DNA of 6,935 nt from Bacteroidota bacterium (GCA_023409675.1 JAEYRC010000019.1:1-6935), one strand, 5' to 3'; shown: positions 1-6,146, counted from the first letter of the stretch. Notes: a model not told the origin generated them from the sequence alone. Translations and numbers: made by a program.

Positions 1-317
1 CCATAGGAGATAAATTTGAAGCCCCGTGTTTCGTCGAAACGTTGGGCGGCTTTTATCAGGCCAAGATTTCCCTCATTAATTAGGTCAGGGAGCGACAAAC
101 CCTGGTTTTGATATTGCTTGGCAACCGATACTACAAAGCGCAGGTTAGCTTTGGTGAGTTTGTCAAGGGCCGCCTGGTCACCCAGTTTGATTCTGCGGGC
201 AAGTCGGACTTCTTCTTCCGGACTGATCAGTTCAACTTTACCAATTTCCTGGAGATACTTCTCCAGACTCTGAGATTCACGATTCGTAATCGATTTCGTA
301 ATCTTGAGTTGACGCAT
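1..317 (-). CDS. rpoD: Primary RNA polymerase sigma factor RpoD/SigA, N-terminal part (cut by window edge)
   Basis: This is the housekeeping sigma factor that directs core RNA polymerase to most promoters. Only the first 105 codons plus two bases are in the window. The protein starts MRQLKITKSITNRESQSLEK, the typical opening of the short (about 290-residue) Bacteroidota sigma factor that lacks region 1.1. Residues about 14-45 are region 1.2 (SLEKYLQEIG). From about residue 48 come regions 2.1-2.3, with the core-binding stretch ANLRFVVSVAKQYQNQG, then LPDLINEGNLGLIKAA, then FDETRGFKFISY at the edge. I chose ATG 317-315 because it gives the conserved family N-terminus; an in-frame ATG at 323-321 would add Met-Ser. 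There is no purine-rich ribosome site upstream, which is usual in this phylum. The next codon is GGN (Gly), where the family normally has Ala (FISYAVWW). Family identity is very sure from recall; the rest of the gene lies outside. Confidence 0.96.
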   Translation of the reverse strand, partial: MRQLKITKSITNRESQSLEKYLQEIGKVELISPEEEVRLARRIKLGDQAALDKLTKANLRFVVSVAKQYQNQGLSLPDLINEGNLGLIKAAQRFDETRGFKFISY

Positions 318-344
318 GCTCATAGGAGGGGCTTTTGTAGTTTA

Positions 345-358
345 GGAAAATGTTTTCC
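345..358. repeat. Inverted repeat GGAAAA-TG-TTTTCC upstream of rpoD
   Basis: Two perfect 6-base arms with a 2-base centre begin 22 bases upstream of the alternative rpoD start (ATG at 323). This is a good position for an operator, or for a small hairpin in the rpoD leader. It is short enough to arise by chance in A/T-rich DNA, so any regulatory role is inference. Confidence 0.35.
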
Positions 359-521
359 AAAGGTTAAATACGGTTTTAGGTATGTGAAAAACGTATAAAA
401 GCCAATTTTGTTATATGCCCGTCCTGACCAGCGCTGTTTTTACTATTTAAGGCAATTTAACAAATAGCATTATATCCACCAAAACGATCTAAGCTAAAAC
501 ATTGGTTTTCAGGCTATTTAT

Positions 522-536
522 TACCACAAAGTGGTA
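522..536. repeat. Inverted repeat TACCAC-AAA-GTGGTA
   Basis: Perfect 6-base arms flank a 3-base centre. The repeat lies about 44 bases upstream of the candidate -33 box of the START-domain gene and 4 bases before a second, larger inverted repeat. The 15-base dyad has the size of a dimeric repressor or activator half-site pair. It lies between divergent genes, so a terminator role is unlikely. The function is unknown. Confidence 0.45.
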
Positions 537-540
537 TATC

Positions 541-563
541 AAATGTTAATATCTTTAACATTT
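541..563. repeat. Perfect 9-base inverted repeat AAATGTTAA / TTAACATTT with 5-base spacer
   Basis: The left arm is at 541-549, the spacer TATCT at 550-554 and the right arm at 555-563. The dyad ends 16 bases before the candidate -33 element (580-583), a usual place for a transcription factor site. It is not followed by a T-tract and lies between divergent genes, so it does not look like a terminator. An operator role is inference from symmetry and position only. Confidence 0.5.
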
Positions 564-579
564 TAATTCTTAAAAAAAT

Positions 580-609
580 TTTGAGGGATGGTTTAATTCT
601 CTATTATTG
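580..609 (+). promoter_or_regulatory. Candidate Bacteroidota-type promoter for the START-domain gene
   Basis: TTTG at 580-583 fits the -33 box. TATTATTG at 602-609 matches the -7 consensus TAnnTTTG with one mismatch, and 18 bases separate them, within the range used in Bacteroides and Flavobacterium. Transcription would begin near 614-617, leaving a leader of about 30 bases before ATG 645. The assignment is by eye in A/T-rich DNA, so chance matches are possible. Confidence 0.45.
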
Positions 610-644
610 CATCGTTGGTAATACAAAATGTCCAATACATCTAA

Positions 645-1025
645 ATGAGCAAAAAACAGCTATTTACCTTAGAATTTCCAATACGGTGCTCTCCATCTAT
701 ATTATTTGAATTTCTCAGCACACCTGCAGGTTTGCAGGAGTGGTTTGCCGATCGGGTTGATGAACGTGAACGGGTTTTCAGTTTTTCCTGGAATGGTACC
801 ACTGATAAAGCCGAAGTAGTGGATAGTGAACATGAAAAATTTATCCGTTTTCACTGGTTACATTCTTCAAAAGGGGAATACTTTGAATTTCGTATTGAAA
901 AATCGGAAGTGACCAATATGACCATTTTGATCATAAGTGATTTCGCTGAAAAGAGCGAGATAAAAGATCAGAGTCAGTTATGGGATTATCAGGTTAAAGA
1001 ATTATTTCATCGCCTGGGGAACTGA
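645..1025 (+). CDS. START-like (SRPBCC/AHSA1-type) domain protein
   Basis: This is a 126-residue soluble protein with the helix-grip fold signature of the START/SRPBCC superfamily. It opens with a strand (KQLFTLEFPIRCSP), then the helix and tryptophan motif ILFEFLSTPAGLQEWFADRV (about 19-38). Repeated strands follow (FSFSWNG, KFIRFHWLH, YFEFRIEKS, MTILIISDFA), and the C-terminal helix LWDYQVKELFHRLG (about 112-125) closes the cavity. Such proteins bind small hydrophobic ligands or act like Aha1; the ligand of this Bacteroidota subfamily is not known to me. ATG 645 is the only reasonable start, because a TAA stop lies immediately upstream in frame. The last 19 bases overlap the end of the convergent gene at 1007-1630. 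There is no signal peptide, so a cytoplasmic location is expected. The family call rests on recognised sequence pattern. Confidence 0.88.
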   Translation: MSKKQLFTLEFPIRCSPSILFEFLSTPAGLQEWFADRVDERERVFSFSWNGTTDKAEVVDSEHEKFIRFHWLHSSKGEYFEFRIEKSEVTNMTILIISDFAEKSEIKDQSQLWDYQVKELFHRLGN

Positions 1026-1630
1026 TTCAGGCAGTCAATCAGCTGTTTAAATGCCGCTGTCAGTATCGATGTTGCCTGATTCCATTGATGAATTGGAAAA
1101 GTTGTTCCGATCTTAATAAACCCATCGGAGAGCAACTTAGCCCTGAACTCATCTTCGGTTACCTGTTGCAGTGAAATATACCCTGCCCCCAGGATATCAT
1201 GATCCCATTCATCCTTGGTATGGCTGATATAAAATCCTGAATTTTTCAGCATTGCGAGGTTTTTTTCCAGGGATTCACTGAACATTCCCTGATATCGCCC
1301 CTTAAGGTGTAAGGTTATGTTAAATGATTTTCCCCACCAGAAAAATGTTCGGATAGCAAATACATGTTCAGTCGAAAACAACCTGGGATAATCCAGCATT
1401 ACATAGGGCAGTCCCTGGTAATTTTCACCCCTTGAAATGCGTGGTGTCAATACCAGTGCATCTTCCGGCAGCCGGTTTTTTCCTTCTGATGTTATGGCTT
1501 TCATATTTTCAGCAAGAATTCCATAACATTCATACACTTTGGTGATGATGCCATTCTTCATCAAAATAAACCCGGGACCCGAAACCAGGTCCATTTCCTG
1601 TTCCGAAAGCTGTACTTTTGAACTATCCAT
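1007..1630 (-). CDS. Uncharacterised 207-residue soluble protein
   Basis: I do not recognise a named domain. The protein has no signal peptide or membrane segment, so it is probably cytoplasmic. Its first part alternates strand-like segments (GFILMKNGIITKVYECYG, about 20-37). A striking aromatic core follows, with YVMLDYPRLF (76-85) and AIRTFFWWGKSFNITLHLKG (92-111). The middle has a helical segment SESLEKNLAMLKNSGFYI (about 118-135) and a polar region rich in Asp, Trp and His (DEWDHD, 140-145). The end is helical, with WNQATSILTAAFKQLIDCLNQF (about 183-204), and finishes with two arginines. The ATG start at 1630 fits the divergent spacing from the permease gene at 1674. The stop overlaps the neighbouring START-domain gene by 19 bases, tail to tail. 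I recall similar hypothetical proteins in Chitinophaga relatives, but cannot verify this. Reality as a gene is well supported by length, frame and context; function is unknown. Confidence 0.8.
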   Translation of the reverse strand: MDSSKVQLSEQEMDLVSGPGFILMKNGIITKVYECYGILAENMKAITSEGKNRLPEDALVLTPRISRGENYQGLPYVMLDYPRLFSTEHVFAIRTFFWWGKSFNITLHLKGRYQGMFSESLEKNLAMLKNSGFYISHTKDEWDHDILGAGYISLQQVTEDEFRAKLLSDGFIKIGTTFPIHQWNQATSILTAAFKQLIDCLNQFPRR

Positions 1631-1673
1631 TGGTTAAAGTTAAACGACAAATCCTTCAAGCCGGTCATACGAA

Positions 1674-3113
1674 ATGAAAAAACTGGATATACTGATTCTG
1701 AAATCGTTCATCGGCCCCTTCATCGCTACGTTTTTCATTACTTTATTTGTACTGATCCTCCAGTTTTTCTGGTTATGGATCGATGATTTTGTTGGGAAGG
1801 GAATTGATGGTCCGATCATCATTCGCCTGATTGGTTATCTGAGTGCAACTCTCGTGCCGCTGGCACTTCCGCTGGCTGTACTGCTCTCTTCCATCATGAC
1901 CTTTGGAAACCTTGGAGAAACCTTTGAGCTGGTGGCAATAAAATCTGCCGGAATAGGACTTGTGCGGTTTATGATGCCGCTGTTTATTACCGCTACCCTG
2001 CTTTCCGGACTGGCATTTTTATTCAACAATTATGTCATCCCGGTAGCCAACCTGAAAATGCGTACACTGCATACCGATATTGTTAATAAAAAGCCGGCCT
2101 TTGATCTTAAAGAAGGCGTTTTTTATACCACCATACCGGGATATGCCATTAAGGTTGGTCAGAAATTGAAAGATGATTCTACCCTGCTGGATGTCATTAT
2201 CTATGAACACTCTCCTGGCCTGCAGGATAATATTATTGTGGCGGAACGTGGCATCATGCGCATTTCTCCCAACAAACGCTTCCTGGAATTCACCCTGAAA
2301 AATGGCTGGCGTTATGAGGAACGGGGAGAACGTGCGTCTAAAAATTCCGAATTTATCCGGCTTGGCTTCCGGGAATATAAGAAGGTGCTGGATCTCAGTG
2401 CCCTCGAATTGAATATGACTTCCGATAGTACGTATGCAAGCCGCTATGAGATGCTGAATGTCCGTCAGCTCAATCACGCTGTGGATTCTATCGAACGGAA
2501 GTTTGGACAGTTCGAAGAACGCAATACCCGTGAATGGCAGATTTACCTTGGGTTTCTGAAATACATTGATTCGGGGTGGATTGATACACCGGTTCGCGAT
2601 TCCCTTCCGGAAACCTTTACTGAATTAATCCCGGATTCAGCCCGCCTGATGGTTCTTGATCAATCGCTGTCGTATGCCGGGTCTTTGAAAACATCCCTCG
2701 ACATGTCAACCACTGATTATGCCAATTACCGCAAAGAACTGCGCTTATATCTGATCGAATGGCATCAGAAATTTTCCATGTCAATAGCCGTTCTCGTACT
2801 ATTTTTAATTGGCGCACCCCTGGGTTCAATAGTTCGTAAGGGTGGCATAGGTTCACCGGTAGTATTCGCGGTGATCTTTTTCGTCATATTTTTTCTGCTG
2901 AATAACTTCGGAAAGAAATTTGTCCGTGAAGATGTATTACAACCGGTTTCGGGAATGTGGCTGGCTACAGCGGTACTGGTACCAATTGGTTTATTCCTGA
3001 CGCATAAGGCATTGAATGATTCCAACCTGTTCAACAAAGAATTTTACTATCGCTTACTTCGATCAGGCAAAAAACTTTTACAACGCCTTGGCATTATGCG
3101 TAAGTCAGCATAG
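1674..3113 (+). CDS. LptF/LptG-family LPS export permease (YjgP/YjgQ)
   Basis: This is an inner-membrane half of the LptB2FG transporter, which extracts lipopolysaccharide and feeds it to the periplasmic Lpt bridge. The 479-residue protein has the family layout: TM1 about 13-36, TM2 about 47-75, TM3 about 95-120, a periplasmic jelly-roll domain from about 130 to 240, then TM4 about 366-386, TM5 about 391-412 and TM6 about 425-445. The cytoplasmic coupling helix between TM2 and TM3 reads ETFELVAIKSAGIG (82-95), matching the family E-x-x-A-x-x-x-G pattern that contacts LptB. HQKFSMSIAVLVLFLIGAPLG (364-384) is the second hallmark. It is longer than the roughly 360-residue E. coli proteins because of a charged insert at about 240-360. 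It starts 43 bases from the divergent gene at 1630 and is followed 47 bases later by a cation transporter. I cannot tell LptF from LptG by eye, so no symbol is given. Confidence 0.92.
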   Translation: MKKLDILILKSFIGPFIATFFITLFVLILQFFWLWIDDFVGKGIDGPIIIRLIGYLSATLVPLALPLAVLLSSIMTFGNLGETFELVAIKSAGIGLVRFMMPLFITATLLSGLAFLFNNYVIPVANLKMRTLHTDIVNKKPAFDLKEGVFYTTIPGYAIKVGQKLKDDSTLLDVIIYEHSPGLQDNIIVAERGIMRISPNKRFLEFTLKNGWRYEERGERASKNSEFIRLGFREYKKVLDLSALELNMTSDSTYASRYEMLNVRQLNHAVDSIERKFGQFEERNTREWQIYLGFLKYIDSGWIDTPVRDSLPETFTELIPDSARLMVLDQSLSYAGSLKTSLDMSTTDYANYRKELRLYLIEWHQKFSMSIAVLVLFLIGAPLGSIVRKGGIGSPVVFAVIFFVIFFLLNNFGKKFVREDVLQPVSGMWLATAVLVPIGLFLTHKALNDSNLFNKEFYYRLLRSGKKLLQRLGIMRKSA

Positions 3114-3137
3114 CTTCAACTGTAGCGTTTATATTCT

Positions 3138-3156
3138 GAATACTTTTAAAAGATTC
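3138..3156. repeat. Near-palindrome just before the cation transporter start
   Basis: CTTTTAAAAG (3143-3152) is a perfect 10-base palindrome. It is flanked by GAAT (3138-3141) and ATTC (3153-3156), which also pair if A3142 is bulged. The element ends 4 bases before the TTG start at 3161. It could be an operator or an accessibility element at the translation start. A/T-rich composition makes chance plausible. Confidence 0.35.
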
Positions 3157-3160
3157 AAAC

Positions 3161-4165
3161 TTGAAGGCCGGCATTGAAAATTTGCGGTTTCAAAAAATTG
3201 TGGTGGCAATAGCTATACTGTTGTTCATCATAAAAGGTTTTGCTTACCTGATCACCAACTCCGTTGCGGTTCTGACCGATGCGCTTGAAAGCATCGCGAA
3301 TGTGGCAGCGGGATTGATCGGTTTATACAGCATCAGTGTAGCTGCAAGGCCGAAAGATATTGATCACCCTTACGGACATGGGAAGGTTGAATTTTTATCA
3401 GCAGCCATTGAAGGTACACTGATCAGCATTGCGGGTGTTCTTGTGATCTATGAATCTGTACAACATCTTCTATCCCCCCAACCATTGCAACAGCTTGACA
3501 GTGGTATAATACTCATCACGGTTTCTGCTGTAATTAATTACATTACCGGCCATGTATCGATCCGCAAAGGGCGGCAGAATCATTCACCGGCACTGGTGGC
3601 CAGTGGCAAACACCTTCAGACAGATGCGTATACCACCGCCGGCATAATTGTCGGACTGGTGTTAATATACCTGACCGGACTGACCTGGATTGATAGTGTG
3701 ATTGCCATTCTATTCGCGGGAATCATTCTGTTTACCGGATACCGGATCATCCGTAAGTCTATTGCAGGCATTATGGATGAAGCTGATACCGAACTGTTGA
3801 TCAAACTGATTGATTTTCTGAATATTCATAAACGCAGCGCATGGGTTGATCTGCACAATTTGCGGGTCATCAAATATGGCGGGCAACTGCATGTTGACAG
3901 TCACCTTACCCTGCCCTGGTATTATAACTTAAATGAAGCCCATGCGGAAATTGAAGCGCTGGCAACCATGATCAGGGAGGAATTCGGTTTTTCAGTGGAG
4001 TTTTTCGTACATACTGATCCCTGTTTATACACCCAATGTAATATCTGCGAGAAAGAGGAATGTCCGGTCCGGCAGCACCCATTCGAAAAAAGGATACCCT
4101 GGGTGATGGACAATGTTTTATCGGATAAAAAACATATTTTAAAAATTACATCCAAAGGGCGATAA
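3161..4165 (+). CDS. Cation diffusion facilitator (YiiP/FieF-like divalent metal efflux transporter)
   Basis: This 334-residue inner-membrane protein is expected to exchange a divalent cation (Zn, Fe, Mn or similar) for protons. It has about six TM helices in residues 11-200, then a ferredoxin-like cytoplasmic domain. A gap-free hand alignment to E. coli YiiP from SVAVL (35-39) to YGHGK (71-75) puts the TM2 ligands at E43 and N47, where YiiP has D45 and D49. The TM5 ligands H151 and D155 are kept. Site B (D66, H69, H73) and the C-terminal site ligands (H232, H248, H261, H284, D286) are all present. After HTDPC the tail carries C288, C293, C296 and C301. The start is TTG: an in-frame TGA lies at 3137-3139, no ATG/GTG precedes it, and the first ATG codes residue 205, inside the conserved protein. 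The gene sits between the permease (47-base gap) and the dipeptidase (43-base gap). The metal cannot be named from sequence. Confidence 0.93.
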   Translation: MKAGIENLRFQKIVVAIAILLFIIKGFAYLITNSVAVLTDALESIANVAAGLIGLYSISVAARPKDIDHPYGHGKVEFLSAAIEGTLISIAGVLVIYESVQHLLSPQPLQQLDSGIILITVSAVINYITGHVSIRKGRQNHSPALVASGKHLQTDAYTTAGIIVGLVLIYLTGLTWIDSVIAILFAGIILFTGYRIIRKSIAGIMDEADTELLIKLIDFLNIHKRSAWVDLHNLRVIKYGGQLHVDSHLTLPWYYNLNEAHAEIEALATMIREEFGFSVEFFVHTDPCLYTQCNICEKEECPVRQHPFEKRIPWVMDNVLSDKKHILKITSKGR

Positions 4166-4208
4166 TGGTGTAATTTAGACCCTTTCATTATATCCTAATT
4201 CAATACGT

Positions 4209-5576
4209 ATGCAGGCCTGGAACGACTATCTATCAGCAAATAAGGAACGATTTTTAGAAGAGCTTTTGGAATTATTACGCATTCCTTCGGTTAGTGCCCG
4301 CAGTGAGCATAAGCAGGATATGATGGCTTGTGCAGAACTGGTAAAAAAACGGCTTATTGAAGCGGGAGCCGATAAGGCAGTAATTATACAAACTGAAGGG
4401 CATCCCATAGTGTATGGCGAAAAAATAACGGATCCATCTCTGCCGACTGTTTTAGTCTACGGCCACTATGATGTTCAGCCGGCGGATCCCCTGGAATTAT
4501 GGACTTCCGGTCCTTTTGAACCTGTAATTCGGGATGGAAAAATCTATGCCCGTGGTGCATGTGATGATAAAGGGCAATTCTACATGCACATTAAAGCGCT
4601 GGAGCTGATGGTAAAAACCGGCCCTTTACCTGCGAATATTAAATTTCTTATTGAAGGTGAGGAAGAAGTCGGCTCACCCCATCTGGCTGGCTTCGTGAAA
4701 AACAATCAGCGACTGCTGCGTGCTGATGTGGTATTAATAAGCGATACGGCCATGATCAGTTTAGATACGCCGTCAATTGATGTTGGTGTTCGTGGTTTAT
4801 CCTATATCGAAGTTGAGGTAACCGGGCCTAACCGTGATCTGCACAGTGGCGTATATGGTGGCGCTGTAGCTAACCCAGCCACTATGCTGGCCAGAATGAT
4901 TGCCAGTTGTCATGACGAAAACAATAAGATTACTATTCCCGGTTTCTATGATGATGTTGTTGAAGCAACACCAGAAGAACGTTCCCTGATGGCCATGGCA
5001 CCCTTTGACGAGCAGGCTTATAAAAAGGACCTTGGTATTCAGGAAGTATGGGGAGAGGCACAGTATTCTACCAATGAACGAACCGGCATACGTCCTACCC
5101 TGGAAGTAAATGGCATGTGGAGCGGATACACAGGGGAAGGAGCTAAGACCGTTTTACCGTCGAAGGCTTTCGCGAAAATTTCCGCGCGGCTGGTGCCCAA
5201 TCAGTCTTCATCTGATATCACCGCCAAATTGCTGAAGTACTTCCGGGAAATTGCCCCTGAAGGCGTAACGGTTAAAGCGGAAGAACATCATGGTGGTGAA
5301 CCCTACATGACACCTGTAGATTCAAAAGAATACCGGGCGGCAGCACGCGCTATAAAAGCCACATTTGGCAAAGAACCTGTTCCGGTTCGCGGAGGTGGAA
5401 GCATTCCTATTTGCGCCTTGTTTGAAAAAGAACTCAACCTTAAAATTGTATTTCTTGGGTTCGGACTCGACAGCGATAACCTGCATTCCCCGAATGAGAA
5501 ATTTGACCTGGCAAACTTCTATAAAGGCATAGAAACGATCCCCTATTTTCATAAGTTCTATGCTGACGGTGAATGA
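4209..5576 (+). CDS. M20-family dipeptidase (carnosinase/PepV-like metallopeptidase)
   Basis: This is a two-metal (usually zinc or manganese) peptidase of 455 residues, the usual family length, expected to hydrolyse dipeptides in the cytoplasm. The ligands are visible: H86 in YGHYDVQP with supporting D88, bridging D119 in ARGACDDKGQ, the general base E152 and ligand E153 in EGEEEVGSP, D179 in LISDT, and H426 in NLHSPNEKF. H212 in LHSGVYGG (211-218) marks the lid/dimerisation domain (about 190-365), as in carnosinase CN2. There is no signal peptide. ATG 4209 gives a normal N-terminal helix (WNDYLSANKERFLEELLELL). The gene lies 43 bases after the cation transporter and 23 bases before hslR, on the same strand. 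The exact substrate (carnosine-like, general dipeptides, or a related amide) is not decided by sequence. Confidence 0.94.
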   Translation: MQAWNDYLSANKERFLEELLELLRIPSVSARSEHKQDMMACAELVKKRLIEAGADKAVIIQTEGHPIVYGEKITDPSLPTVLVYGHYDVQPADPLELWTSGPFEPVIRDGKIYARGACDDKGQFYMHIKALELMVKTGPLPANIKFLIEGEEEVGSPHLAGFVKNNQRLLRADVVLISDTAMISLDTPSIDVGVRGLSYIEVEVTGPNRDLHSGVYGGAVANPATMLARMIASCHDENNKITIPGFYDDVVEATPEERSLMAMAPFDEQAYKKDLGIQEVWGEAQYSTNERTGIRPTLEVNGMWSGYTGEGAKTVLPSKAFAKISARLVPNQSSSDITAKLLKYFREIAPEGVTVKAEEHHGGEPYMTPVDSKEYRAAARAIKATFGKEPVPVRGGGSIPICALFEKELNLKIVFLGFGLDSDNLHSPNEKFDLANFYKGIETIPYFHKFYADGE

Positions 5577-5599
5577 TATTTAAAATGAGATGAGTGATT

Positions 5600-5995
5600 A
5601 TGGAAAAAGAAAAACTACGCGTCGATAAATATCTTTGGGCAATACGTCTTTTTAAAACAAGAACCCTGGCAAGTGTTGCCTGCGACCAGGGGAAAGTCAG
5701 GCTCAATGGAAGTGCTGTTAAAGCCTCAAAGCAGGTTAACCTGGGCGATGAATACGAGGTTAAAACAGAAGCCCGCAAGTGGGTCATTAAGGTTACAGGC
5801 CTGTTGCATAACCGGGTTCAATATGCTGAAGCTGTTAAATATTATCTCGATCTGAGTCCGGCTGAAGACCCCAACTTACCCAAACCGCAGTTTTCGGCAT
5901 TCTATACCGGTAAACGGAGAAGCAAAATCGGTCGCCCTACCAAAAAACAACGCCGGGACCTGGAGGATTTTACGGGGCCGGATCTATCAGAATGA
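5600..5995 (+). CDS. hslR: Hsp15-like S4-domain RNA-binding protein
   Basis: E. coli Hsp15 binds stalled 50S subunits carrying nascent chains and helps recycle them. This 131-residue homologue has the S4 domain at about residues 7-54 (LRVDKYLWAIRLFKTRTLA, then GKVRLNGSAVKASKQVNLGDEYEV). After it come the Hsp15 middle strands (WVIKVTGLLHNRVQYAEAVKYY) and the basic tail GRPTKKQRRDLEDF (111-124), which matches the R-P-x-K-K-x-R-R-D-L end of E. coli HslR. I chose ATG 5600 (MEKEKLRVDKYLW) over the in-frame GTG at 5594, which would add only Val-Ile. The gene follows the dipeptidase by 23 bases, so co-transcription is likely. Membership in the S4/Hsp15 family is clear; that the cellular role equals E. 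coli Hsp15 is inferred. Confidence 0.9.
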   Translation: MEKEKLRVDKYLWAIRLFKTRTLASVACDQGKVRLNGSAVKASKQVNLGDEYEVKTEARKWVIKVTGLLHNRVQYAEAVKYYLDLSPAEDPNLPKPQFSAFYTGKRRSKIGRPTKKQRRDLEDFTGPDLSE

Positions 5996-6002
5996 ATTTT
6001 TA

Positions 6003-6014
6003 ATCAACGTTGAT
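6003..6014. repeat. Perfect palindrome ATCAACGTTGAT after hslR
   Basis: This 12-base perfect palindrome starts 8 bases after the hslR stop codon. With no loop it would act as a protein-binding dyad on DNA rather than an RNA hairpin. The symmetry is exact, but no regulator can be named and chance cannot be excluded. Confidence 0.4.
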
Positions 6015-6057
6015 CGCCTCATTATGCCAAACTAAATCAGGTGGTTTTCTTTGTGTG

Positions 6058-6093
6058 TTTAATGCTTTAGCCTCATAAGTCTGAAGCATAAAA
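6058..6093. repeat. Hairpin-forming inverted repeat downstream of hslR
   Basis: ATGCTTTAG (6062-6070) pairs with CTGAAGCAT (6081-6089) through nine positions, including one G-T pair, around a 10-base loop. After one A/A mismatch, TTT (6058-6060) pairs with AAA (6091-6093). In RNA this would be a stable stem near the 3' end of the upstream transcript. On the plus strand it is followed by AAAATACT, not a T-run, so it is at best an mRNA 3'-end stabiliser or a weak atypical terminator. Confidence 0.45.
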
Positions 6094-6146
6094 TACTACC
6101 GCAAAAGCATATACGTAAACATCCCTGATTACTAAAATCCATATAA

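Larger units (their letters stand above)
324..644. other. Divergent intergenic region between rpoD and the START-domain gene
   Basis: This 321-base A/T-rich spacer separates two divergent genes, so both promoters should lie in it. I see no supported protein or RNA gene here. It holds inverted repeats at 345-358, 522-536 and 541-563 and a promoter-like element at 580-609 pointing right. I could not pick a convincing TTTG/TAnnTTTG pair for rpoD on the minus strand. Confidence 0.7.

Noticed and set aside
108..398. Plus-strand reading frame of 96 codons
   Set aside because: It lies almost wholly antisense to the clear rpoD coding region and its product resembles no protein; it is a frame shadow.
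1635..1642. Minus-strand TAACTTTA as a -7 box for the unknown 207-residue gene
   Set aside because: It is one mismatch from TAnnTTTG, but the nearest upstream TTG is only 14 bases away, too short for the usual spacing.
2019..2477. Minus-strand 152-codon frame inside the permease gene
   Set aside because: It is fully antisense to the strongly supported LptF/LptG-family gene and shows no domain pattern.
4116..4130. Inverted repeat TTTTATC-G-GATAAAA
   Set aside because: It lies inside the 3' end of the cation transporter coding region, where Leu-Ser-Asp-Lys codons explain it, and has no T-tract to make it a terminator.
5585..5593. Two-codon minimal frame ATG-AGA-TGA just before hslR
   Set aside because: It could in principle be a start-stop leader, but such triplets are common by chance and nothing else supports it.
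5594..5599. GTG as the start of hslR
   Set aside because: ATG 5600 is 6 bases downstream, gives a typical N-terminus and is the stronger start codon.
5440..5787. Minus-strand frame across the dipeptidase/hslR junction
   Set aside because: It is antisense to two recognised genes with conserved catalytic and binding motifs; the product looks random.
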